Below, piece by piece: positions 17,690-25,489 of a stretch of 64,000 nt of DNA. Location of the stretch: positions 1-64,000 of the forward strand of contig NZ_OESZ01000002.1 in the NCBI RefSeq assembly GCF_900239345.1. Direction: 5' to 3'. The stretch is from Tenacibaculum dicentrarchi (GTDB taxonomy: Bacteria > Bacteroidota > Bacteroidia > Flavobacteriales > Flavobacteriaceae). The translations under genes and the position numbers were made by a program. Position 1 is the first letter of the stretch. Every line of letters starts with the position of its first letter. A model generated the notes under the pieces. It did no database searches and had not been told where the DNA came from. It worked only from the letters and a program-made list of their open reading frames with translations.

Positions 17690-18109
17690 TTATTTTATAT
17701 GAATAGTCATTTTTATCGACTGAATTACATCAAATTTTGCATCTTTATATTTAGGAGGTCCCATAAAACCTTTCGCATCATTAGAAATACCTATTGGCTC
17801 TTTAGGAATTCCTATAAAATTGGTATCCATTTTTTTGTTATCATTCACATCATGAAACGCCGAAATTGCATAAGTTCCTGCTATCATATTCTCAAATACT
17901 AGGCTCGCTTTTTTATCTGAAATCTTTATTATTCTTCCCTTTATAGCTTCTTTTAAAAAAGCTTTTTTATTATTATAAATTGCTACATACAAATTACCCT
18001 TATCAGATTTCATTCCTTCAAAATATACTGTAATTGTATGTTTTTCTTGACTTATTGAATTTAAAATTCCTGTTAAAATAAAGAATACTGTTAAAATAAT
18101 TTTCGGCAT
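17690..18109 (-). CDS. Secreted DUF2141 family protein
   Basis: 139 residues with a signal peptide (1-21, ending NSISQ). The rest is one DUF2141 beta-sandwich-like domain with the recognisable segments LYVAIYN, FENMIAGTYAISAFHDVNDN and GFMGPPKY. The family is common in Bacteroidota and its function is unknown. Monocistronic between the HAD gene and pdxH. Confidence 0.88.
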   Translation of the reverse strand: MPKIILTVFFILTGILNSISQEKHTITVYFEGMKSDKGNLYVAIYNNKKAFLKEAIKGRIIKISDKKASLVFENMIAGTYAISAFHDVNDNKKMDTNFIGIPKEPIGISNDAKGFMGPPKYKDAKFDVIQSIKMTIHIK

Positions 18110-18240
18110 ATTTTTTTATTTTATAATTAAGTCTTTAAGTGATAGTCTAAATATCTTATTTTTCATTCTTGCTATTTTTTAACAAAATACGCTAAAATAA
18201 TTGATAAAAAATGTATTTTTACATAGCATAAAAAATAATA

Positions 18241-18888
18241 ATGTCACACGATTTAAGCGATTATAGAAAATCATACGAAAAAAAAGAGTTACTTAAAAAA
18301 AATTGTCCTGAAAATCCGATGGAATTATTTAGAGACTGGTTTTTTGAAGCAGATGTATCAGAAATGGTTATTGAAAGTAATGCTATGAACGTTTCATCAA
18401 TGGGGTTAGATGGTTTTCCTAAAAATAGAATTGTATTGTTAAAAAAATATACTTGGGAAGGTTTTATTTTTTATACTAACTATAATTCAGAAAAAGGGAA
18501 AGCAATTTTACAAAACAACAATGTGTGTCTTTCTTTTTTTTGGGCTGGCTTAGAACAGCAAATCATCATCAAAGGAAAGGCTGAAAAACTAGCTAAAAAT
18601 TTATCTGATGGTTATTTTGAATCAAGACCTGACGGAAGTAAATTAGGCGCTTGGGCATCTAACCAAAGTGAAGTTGTTGCCACTCGTGAACTACTCGATG
18701 AGCAACTTGAAAAAACAACCGAAAAATTTCAAAATAAAGAAATTACACGCCCGCCACATTGGGGAGGTTTTATGGTAAAACCCGTTTCTATTGAATTTTG
18801 GCAAGGTCGTCCAAATAGAATGCATGATAGAATACGATATACCTTAGAAAAAGATTTTTCTTGGAAATTAGCACGTTTAGCGCCATAA
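18241..18888 (+). CDS. pdxH: Pyridoxamine 5'-phosphate oxidase
   Basis: A 215-residue FMN enzyme that oxidises pyridoxine or pyridoxamine phosphate to pyridoxal phosphate, the last step of vitamin B6 synthesis and salvage. Hallmarks: NRIVLLKKY, FYTNYNSEKGKAI (FMN contact), SRPDGSKLGAWASNQS, and the C-terminal FWQGRPNRMHDRIRY with ARLAP at the end. Full length. It is followed after 31 bp by a SixA-like phosphatase and then a Ppx/GppA protein, probably one operon. Confidence 0.97.
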   Translation: MSHDLSDYRKSYEKKELLKKNCPENPMELFRDWFFEADVSEMVIESNAMNVSSMGLDGFPKNRIVLLKKYTWEGFIFYTNYNSEKGKAILQNNNVCLSFFWAGLEQQIIIKGKAEKLAKNLSDGYFESRPDGSKLGAWASNQSEVVATRELLDEQLEKTTEKFQNKEITRPPHWGGFMVKPVSIEFWQGRPNRMHDRIRYTLEKDFSWKLARLAP

Positions 18889-18919
18889 TTTTATATTTAC
18901 ATACATTTTAATCATTTAA

Positions 18920-19408
18920 ATGAAAACACTTTATATTGTTCGTCACGCAAAATCTTCTTGGCTATACCAAGGTATTAAAGATATTGATAGACCTTTAAAA
19001 GAGCGTGGTATTAAAGATTCACATCTTTTTTCTAAGTTTTTATCGCAAGAAATACCAAAGCCAGATGTATTTGTTTCTAGCAGTGCGAATAGAGCGCTAC
19101 ATACGGCTATTATTTTTTGTGAAAATTTTAAATACCCACTCTCTAACCTACAAATAAAACGTCAGTTATATAATTTTAGTGATGGTTATTTAGTGAAAAC
19201 CGTAAATGCTTTAGACGATAATTTTAGTAGTGCTATTATATTTAGTCACGACCACGGTATTAATAGTTTTGTAAATAATTTTGGTGATAAGCCAATAGCT
19301 CACGTGCCTACTTGCGGAATTATAGGCATTGAATTTAAAGATAAACACTGGAAAAACTTAAAAAAGGGACGTACTATTTTAGTCGATTTCCCTAAAAATC
19401 ATAGATAA
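18920..19408 (+). CDS. SixA-like phosphohistidine phosphatase (histidine phosphatase superfamily)
   Basis: A 162-residue short phosphoglycerate-mutase-fold protein. The catalytic RHG-type motif is VRHAKSSW (R8, H9), with SSANRALHTA for the second arginine and SHDHGI for the second catalytic histidine. SixA of E. coli removes phosphate from histidine phosphotransfer proteins. Many relatives have other substrates. It sits between pdxH and a Ppx/GppA gene, 12 bp from the latter. The pairing with an exopolyphosphatase suggests phosphate metabolism, but ppk is not present here. Confidence 0.86.
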   Translation: MKTLYIVRHAKSSWLYQGIKDIDRPLKERGIKDSHLFSKFLSQEIPKPDVFVSSSANRALHTAIIFCENFKYPLSNLQIKRQLYNFSDGYLVKTVNALDDNFSSAIIFSHDHGINSFVNNFGDKPIAHVPTCGIIGIEFKDKHWKNLKKGRTILVDFPKNHR

Positions 19409-19420
19409 AATTATATTATT

Positions 19421-20314
19421 TTGAAAATTAAAAAATATGGCGCTATAGATATCGGTTCAAATGCTGTAAGACTATTGATATCAAATGTTATTGAAGAAAA
19501 AGATAAAGAACCACTATTTAAAAAAGCTTCTTTAGTTAGAGTTCCTATTCGTTTAGGTACCGACGCATTTGTTACAGGTATAATATCTGAAGAAAATACC
19601 GCCCGAATGATTGATGCCATGACTGCTTTTAAATTGATTATGAAAGTTCATGGTGTTGAAAAATATAAAGCATGCGCCACCTCAGCAATGAGAGAAGCTC
19701 AAAATGGAACTCAAGTTGTTAATACTATATTAAAAGAATCAGATATAGAAATTGATGTAATTGATGGTAAAAAAGAAGCCGCAATTATATTTTCTACCGA
19801 TTTACATCATTTAATTAAATCAGAATCTACCTATCTTTATGTAGATGTTGGTGGTGGTAGTACTGAATTTACCTTATTTTCAAAAGGTAAAATTGTAAAA
19901 TCAAAATCGTTTAAAATAGGTACTGTTCGATTAATCAATAATAAAAAAACAGAAAATAATATTATTTTCAAAGAAGTTCAAGAATGGGTTGAAGAAAATA
20001 CCAAAAACTACGGACGTATTTCTCTTATTGGTTCTGGTGGAAATATTAATAAAATATTTAAAATGTCGGGTAGAGATTTAGGAAAACCTATTTCTTATAT
20101 CTATCTAAATGCACAATATCAATTTTTAAAAAAAATGAGTTATAAGCAGCGAATTTCTGAACTAAGTTTAAATCCCGATAGAGCTGATGTTATTGTTCCT
20201 GCAACTAAAATTTACCTTTCAGCAATGAAATGGAGTGGTGCTCGAAAAATATTTGTTCCTAAAATAGGCTTATCCGATGGAATCATTAAAAGTTTGTATT
20301 TCAATAAGCTATAA
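19421..20314 (+). CDS. Ppx/GppA family phosphatase
   Basis: 297 residues beginning with a TTG codon; no in-frame ATG fits. The ASKHA-fold ATP/phosphate loops are visible: AIDIGSNAVRLLI (about 8-20) and VDVGGGSTEF. The family comprises exopolyphosphatases and guanosine pentaphosphate phosphatases. At about 300 residues this is the short form containing only the two actin-like domains, without the C-terminal HD-like domain. Third gene of the pdxH-sixA-ppx group. Confidence 0.9.
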   Translation: MKIKKYGAIDIGSNAVRLLISNVIEEKDKEPLFKKASLVRVPIRLGTDAFVTGIISEENTARMIDAMTAFKLIMKVHGVEKYKACATSAMREAQNGTQVVNTILKESDIEIDVIDGKKEAAIIFSTDLHHLIKSESTYLYVDVGGGSTEFTLFSKGKIVKSKSFKIGTVRLINNKKTENNIIFKEVQEWVEENTKNYGRISLIGSGGNINKIFKMSGRDLGKPISYIYLNAQYQFLKKMSYKQRISELSLNPDRADVIVPATKIYLSAMKWSGARKIFVPKIGLSDGIIKSLYFNKL

Positions 20315-20351
20315 AACCTTTTAACAGTTCTTTAACATTAAATAAAATACC

Positions 20352-20359
20352 TATCTTTG
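20352..20359 (+). promoter_or_regulatory. Putative -7 box (TATCTTTG) of the OmpA-family gene
   Basis: TATCTTTG matches TAnnTTTG and lies 77 bp upstream of the ATG at 20436. The -33 region is weak. Confidence 0.5.
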
Positions 20360-20366
20360 TTTAATT

Positions 20367-20397
20367 ATGTGACCTTTATTTATATAATGTGTCACAT
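20367..20397. promoter_or_regulatory. Inverted repeat ATGTGAC-N17-GTCACAT in the OmpA-family leader
   Basis: Perfect 7-bp arms separated by 17 bp, directly downstream of the -7 box, so at or after the transcription start. It could be a regulator site or a leader hairpin. The half-site TGTGAC is reminiscent of CRP/FNR-type half-sites, but the spacing is too wide for a single dimer of that family. Confidence 0.45.
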
Positions 20398-20435
20398 GAA
20401 TAAGTTAAATAATATCAAACAAATTTAGAATTATT

Positions 20436-22520
20436 ATGAAAAAATTACTATTAACAGGAGCGCTTCTAGCCTTCTATTTTAGTGCTTCAGCACAAGATTT
20501 ACCCACAAATGCAGAACCTGGAAAGTGTTATGTACGTTGTAAAACACCTGAAGTATGGAAAAATCAAGATGTAACGATTGAAATTGCACCTGCTTACAAA
20601 AGAATTATTACACATCCTGCTGCTTATAAATCAGTAACAGAACGTGTTTTAGTTAATGAAGGAAGTCAGAAATTAGTTATCGTACCAGCAAAGTACGAAG
20701 CTCAAACTTATTCGGTAGTTACCAAAGAAGCTAGTCAGCGTATTGAAAAAGCGTTATCAAAACCTAGTTCTGCTACTGAAACTATTGTTGTAAAAGAAGC
20801 TTCTCAAAGATTAGAGCTAGTACCTGCGAAGTACGAAATGCGTGATGTTGTTGTTGTTACTAAAGAAGCTACGCAACGTTTAAAATTAGTTCCTGCAAAA
20901 TACGAAACTAGAGATGTTGTTGTAGTTACAAAAGAGGCTAGCCAACGTTTAGTTAAAGTTCCTGCTACTACAAGTGTAGTTTCTGAAACAATTGTAGTAA
21001 AAGAAGCAGCACAACGTTTAGTTAAAGTTCCTGCAAAATATGAAATGCGTGATGTTGTTGTTACTGTTAAAGAAGCATCGCAACGTATTGAAGTTATTCC
21101 TGCAAAATATGAAATGCGTGACGTTACTGTAATGGTAAAAGAAGCTTCTCAACGTTTAGTTGTTGTTCCTGCAGTTTATGGAACTGAAACTATTTCTTAC
21201 AAAAAAAGAGATTATGGAAATAAATTAAGTGTAATTCCTGCATCTTTTAGTAACGATAGTGAAACTATTGAGGTTAAAGCTAAATCTGCTAGATGGCAAA
21301 TGAGTGAAAAAGCACCTGATTGTGAATCTTCAGATCCTAACGATTGTCGTTACTGGTGTTATAAAGAAGTACCTGCTCAATTCCAAACAATTAACAAAAC
21401 TGTTTTAGGAAATGATGCTAGTGTTGTTTCTACTCCTGAATGTAATGAAAGTACTTCTCCTAACGGATGTGGTAATTCAACCTATACTAAAAAAGTTGTT
21501 AAGACTCCTCCTACAACAAGAGTTGTTGCAGTTCCTGAGGTAACGAAAGTTATTAAGAAAAGAGTAATGGTAACTCCTCCTACAACAAGAACTATTGATA
21601 TTCCTGCTGTAACGAAAATTATCAAGAAGCGTGTAATGACTACACCTCCTACAACAAACACAATTGCTATTCCTGAGGTAACTCAAACTATTAAAAGAAC
21701 GGTAACAACTCCTGAATCTACAAGAGTTATTGCAATTCCTGAAGTGACTAAAGTTATTAAAAAAACAGTGATGGTAACACCTCCATCAACAATTACAGTT
21801 CAAATTCCTGAAGTAACTAAAATTATTAAGAAAAGAGTAATGGTAACTCCTCCTACAACGAGAGTTATTGCTATTCCTGAAGTAACTACGACTGTTAAAA
21901 GAGTAATTCCTTCGGTTACAACTACTAAAGTTATTGCTATTCCTGAGGTAACTACAACTTTAAAGAAAACTGTAATGACAACTCCTCCTACTTCTAGAGA
22001 AATTAAAGGAGATGCTGTTTATAGTAACTTAAAGAAAACTGTTTTAGTAAAAGATGCTTGGAAGGAAGAAGTTCCTGTAGCTGCTAAATACAAAACAATT
22101 ACTAAAGAAGTATTAGTTTCTAAAGGTGGGTTAACATCTTGGAAAGAAGTTGAATGTAAATTAATTGAAAATACACCTTTACCAATTAACTGGAACTTAG
22201 GAAGTGCTACTTTAACTTCTGGAGCTAAACGTTTAATTGACACTAGATTATTACCAATTTTAAAGACTGGTGTAGCTGCTGCTGTTGAATCTCATACTGA
22301 TTCAAGAGGTAGTAACGTAAGCAACCAATCTTTATCAGAAAGAAGAGCTCGTTCAGTTGTAAACTACTTAATTTCGAAAGGAGTTAACGCTAGTCAATTA
22401 ACTGCTAACGGTTACGGTGAAAACAAATTAACAAACAGATGTGCTGATGGTGTTTCTTGTACAGAACGCGAGCATGCTGCAAACCGTAGAACTACTTTTA
22501 GAGTAATCAATCAAAAATAA
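20436..22520 (+). CDS. OmpA-family outer membrane protein with two 23-residue repeat arrays
   Basis: 694 residues: signal peptide (1-20, ASAQ), a CYVRC segment at 31-35, repeat array 1 (about 66-270), a cysteine-rich bridge (about 297-345, six cysteines), repeat array 2 (about 356-521), and a C-terminal OmpA peptidoglycan-binding domain (about 586-694, with HTDSRG and LSERRARSV). In array 1 the lysine of KEASQRL recurs at 97, 120, 143, 166, 189, 212 and 235, exactly 23 residues apart, with VPAKYE between. In array 2 the TPPTT box recurs at 357, 380, 403, 425, 448, 471 and near 516. It should tether the outer membrane to peptidoglycan. The role of the repeats is unknown. Monocistronic. Confidence 0.92.
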   Translation: MKKLLLTGALLAFYFSASAQDLPTNAEPGKCYVRCKTPEVWKNQDVTIEIAPAYKRIITHPAAYKSVTERVLVNEGSQKLVIVPAKYEAQTYSVVTKEASQRIEKALSKPSSATETIVVKEASQRLELVPAKYEMRDVVVVTKEATQRLKLVPAKYETRDVVVVTKEASQRLVKVPATTSVVSETIVVKEAAQRLVKVPAKYEMRDVVVTVKEASQRIEVIPAKYEMRDVTVMVKEASQRLVVVPAVYGTETISYKKRDYGNKLSVIPASFSNDSETIEVKAKSARWQMSEKAPDCESSDPNDCRYWCYKEVPAQFQTINKTVLGNDASVVSTPECNESTSPNGCGNSTYTKKVVKTPPTTRVVAVPEVTKVIKKRVMVTPPTTRTIDIPAVTKIIKKRVMTTPPTTNTIAIPEVTQTIKRTVTTPESTRVIAIPEVTKVIKKTVMVTPPSTITVQIPEVTKIIKKRVMVTPPTTRVIAIPEVTTTVKRVIPSVTTTKVIAIPEVTTTLKKTVMTTPPTSREIKGDAVYSNLKKTVLVKDAWKEEVPVAAKYKTITKEVLVSKGGLTSWKEVECKLIENTPLPINWNLGSATLTSGAKRLIDTRLLPILKTGVAAAVESHTDSRGSNVSNQSLSERRARSVVNYLISKGVNASQLTANGYGENKLTNRCADGVSCTEREHAANRRTTFRVINQK

Positions 22521-22560
22521 TTTTTAATAAACATACTATAATTAATATTTTGATATTAAA

Positions 22561-22588
22561 AAAACCGAGCTTTTGCTCGGTTTTTTGT
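22561..22588 (+). terminator. Intrinsic terminator of the OmpA-family gene
   Basis: AAAACCGAGC and GCTCGGTTTT form a 10-bp stem with loop TTTT and a T-run. Confidence 0.92.
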
Positions 22589-22730
22589 GTTTTATAGAGT
22601 ATTTATCTAAGTGCCTGTTTAAAATTAAATAAAGACTAAACAGACGCTAGTAAAAACATCATAAATAATATTACGATAAACAAAGAGAAACGTGATAAGC
22701 TTCGATTCTAAGTATTTAATTTATAAGAAA

Positions 22731-24176
22731 TTATTTAACAATAATAACTTTTAATTTCAGTTCTTTTTCAACCCAACTTTTTAGTTCTTTCTCTTTCTTT
22801 TCAATTACTGAGTCAGTTATTTTTTTATTCCAAACTACTGATAACTCAGGAATTGTATCTATTTTAATAAAATCAGTAGAAGATAATTTTTTAGAAAAAC
22901 TAATTCCTTTAATATCGTTAAATCTAATTTTAGCTTCCTTGGCTATTTTACTAAAAGGGATACTATTTTCATCTTGCTTTAAAGCATTTTGTTCTATATT
23001 ATTATTTAAGCTTGAAATTGTTGTTTTTAAATCGCTAATTTCTTTTTGTAAGCCTTTTATAATATTATCTTTTTGATCTAAATCAATAATTGCTCTATCG
23101 TAGGCATCAACAACTCTATCGACACTTCTGGCTTTATTTTCATTCACAACCAATTCGTAAACATCTAATTTAGGATAACTTTTTAATTCATTTCTTAAAA
23201 AAGTTTCGGTAGCATCGGTAACATCACCATTAAAAAATAAATTAATTTTTTTAGTCTTTTTATCGATATTTTCTCTTTGTAGCCATAAATCTTTATTGGC
23301 TAAAATTTCATCTTTTAAAAATTTATCATAATTTGATTTAACCACGCTTTCTTTATAAACACTTACAAAAGTAAACATAGCGGGTACCATTACTAAAAAA
23401 CCGATAAAAGAAGCCACTTGTGCTATTCGTTTTCTCTTTTCAGAATTTACATAACGAATCATGGTAAACCCTAATAATTTTAGCACTAAAAAAGTAGCTA
23501 AAGCGATAAAAATAGTATTAATTGTAAATAAATACATTGCTCCAAAAAAGTAATCAAATTTACCAATTGCTAAGCCATAACCTGCCGTACATAAAGGTGG
23601 CATTAAAGCAGTAGCAATAGCAACACCAAATATTACCGATGCTATTGTTCCTTTTTTTGTTCGAGCGATAATTAAGGCTAAACCACCAAAAAAAGCAATT
23701 AACACATCTCGAATATCGGGTTTTACCCTTCCTAATAATTCTGAAGTTTCCTCTTTTAAAGGAAACAAAAAGAAGAATAAAAATGCGGTTAATAAACTCA
23801 ACACAATCATAATTGCTAAGTTGATTAATGATTTTTTTAAGGTATCAATGTCGTTAATAGCTAACGACATTCCAATTCCTAAAATAGGTCCCATTAATGG
23901 CGATATTAACATGGCTCCAATTACCACAGCGGTTGAATTAGCATTTAACCCAATCGATGCTACAAATATTGAACAAATTAAAATCCAAACAGTAGCTCCT
24001 TTAAAAGGAATATCATTTTTTATGGCTTCAATGGTTGCTTCCTGGTCGGTATCATGACGAAAATCTAACAATTCCACCATAAATATTTTAATACTTTCCC
24101 ACAATCCTTTAGCATCTTCTTGAACTGCTTGTTTAGACTGTGCTACACTTTCATCTTGCTTTATTTTTTCTTCCAT
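22731..24176 (-). CDS. DUF389 family membrane protein
   Basis: About 481 residues with the start taken at 24176 (MEEKIKQDES). A longer frame adds 14 residues of no clear meaning. The DUF389 membrane domain follows a short acidic N-terminus, with hallmark segments NSTAVVIGAMLISPLMGPI, LARTKKG-like loops and GVAIATALMPPLCTAGY. I count six to seven membrane helices between about residues 55 and 275. The C-terminal 200 residues are soluble, contain a coiled coil (about 355-395) and are longer than the minimal family. The function of DUF389 proteins is unknown; they resemble transporters. Confidence 0.88.
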   Translation of the reverse strand: MEEKIKQDESVAQSKQAVQEDAKGLWESIKIFMVELLDFRHDTDQEATIEAIKNDIPFKGATVWILICSIFVASIGLNANSTAVVIGAMLISPLMGPILGIGMSLAINDIDTLKKSLINLAIMIVLSLLTAFLFFFLFPLKEETSELLGRVKPDIRDVLIAFFGGLALIIARTKKGTIASVIFGVAIATALMPPLCTAGYGLAIGKFDYFFGAMYLFTINTIFIALATFLVLKLLGFTMIRYVNSEKRKRIAQVASFIGFLVMVPAMFTFVSVYKESVVKSNYDKFLKDEILANKDLWLQRENIDKKTKKINLFFNGDVTDATETFLRNELKSYPKLDVYELVVNENKARSVDRVVDAYDRAIIDLDQKDNIIKGLQKEISDLKTTISSLNNNIEQNALKQDENSIPFSKIAKEAKIRFNDIKGISFSKKLSSTDFIKIDTIPELSVVWNKKITDSVIEKKEKELKSWVEKELKLKVIIVK

Positions 24177-24234
24177 ATAAATTGATTTTATAACGCTCGA
24201 AAGATACGGAATTATCACTTTATAGTATCAAAAC

Positions 24235-24266
24235 AAAAAAGCCCAAAGAAATATCTTTGGGCTTTT
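24235..24266 (-). terminator. Intrinsic terminator after the C1 peptidase gene
   Basis: GCCCAAAGA (24241-24249) and TCTTTGGGC (24254-24262) form a 9-bp stem. On the minus strand it is followed by TTTTTTG. Confidence 0.88.
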
Positions 24267-24300
24267 ACTCGTATTTTTAAAAATTTCTTAAAAAAATAAA

Positions 24301-25416
24301 TTACTTGATGTTTAATTTCTTTTTTAAACCTCTTGAAATACCATCTTTATGTAATAAAACTGAAATTGTTTTTAATTTAAAATAAGGAACAGACATATAA
24401 ATATATCCTTTATTCCCTACTTTTGAACCCCAAGAATTTTTAACTTTAAAATACTTATTTCCTTTCTGATCTTTCATTAATCCTACAATGTGCATTAAAT
24501 GATCATCGGTAGTATTAAAGTTTTCAAATTCTGATTGACGAAAACTAGGAGTAATTTTCTTTTCTTTAACAAGTTCTGTTAAGCCCTTTTCACTATCTGA
24601 ACTGCTTGCAGGAATAATTGCAATACCATTTTTTGCTGAAAATGTTTTTTCAGAAACATCACAATCTAAAGCAATTGTATATCCTTTTTCAATAGCATTT
24701 TGTGTTACCTCAACCAATTCATTTAATGAAACATTATGAAATGCCCCGTTTGAAAAATTATCAGGAATATTCAATACAAATTCATCATACATTTTTGCAT
24801 GCTGAAAAGATGTTATTGAAACATAATTTTCAGGATTAATTTTGATATGTTCTGCAAAACTTTTTGGTGTATAATTAACGCCTTCAAATTCAAAATTTGC
24901 TTTATTTTCACCTAAATAAACATCTAAAACGCTTTCTGTAGCTTTTTTCCATCTAGGACTTAATTCTTTTGCAGGATTTTTAATATACGTATTTAACATC
25001 GATTTTAAAACTGCAACAACCTCAGCATGATTATGTCTGTCTTGCCCTACTTCTAATCCAGAAAAAACCACATCAGGGGCTAACCCATTTTTAGCTACAG
25101 AGTTAATTACATCATGCGCTAAACCTCCTTGACTAAATTGTGCTTTTCCTTGACGGTATAAATAATTATTTGCCTTCTCAGAATAGGTATTACGAACGGT
25201 GTACATTTCTGATAAATCAATATTTTTACCTGTTAACCTTATAACTTCCGACTCTAAAAACGATGTTGTTGAAAAACTCCAACAAGTACCAGTGCTTCCT
25301 TGGCTTTTTACTTGGGTGCTTTCTATATCTTCTAATGTTTTGAATTTATATTTTTGAGCGGTAATTGAACCAATACTTAAAAAAGCAAAAGCGGCTCCGA
25401 TAAACAAGTTTTTCAT
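24301..25416 (-). CDS. Secreted C1 family cysteine peptidase (aminopeptidase C/bleomycin hydrolase-like)
   Basis: 371 residues with a signal peptide (1-21, SITAQ). The papain-type active site is complete: C45 in GSTGTCWSF, H309 in DDHLMHIVG, and N327 in VKNSWG. The overall spacing and the LSEMYTVRNTY segment match the PepC/bleomycin hydrolase group. Those are usually cytosolic, whereas this one is exported, as seen in Bacteroidota relatives. It lies 73 bp downstream of a TonB-dependent receptor gene on the same strand. A joint role in peptide uptake is possible but inferred only from adjacency. Confidence 0.9.
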   Translation of the reverse strand: MKNLFIGAAFAFLSIGSITAQKYKFKTLEDIESTQVKSQGSTGTCWSFSTTSFLESEVIRLTGKNIDLSEMYTVRNTYSEKANNYLYRQGKAQFSQGGLAHDVINSVAKNGLAPDVVFSGLEVGQDRHNHAEVVAVLKSMLNTYIKNPAKELSPRWKKATESVLDVYLGENKANFEFEGVNYTPKSFAEHIKINPENYVSITSFQHAKMYDEFVLNIPDNFSNGAFHNVSLNELVEVTQNAIEKGYTIALDCDVSEKTFSAKNGIAIIPASSSDSEKGLTELVKEKKITPSFRQSEFENFNTTDDHLMHIVGLMKDQKGNKYFKVKNSWGSKVGNKGYIYMSVPYFKLKTISVLLHKDGISRGLKKKLNIK

Positions 25417-25489
25417 GTGATGTATTTTAATTTAACGAGCAATTTAGCATTTTTACTTATTTTTAACATCATTTTTATCGTTAAAATGT

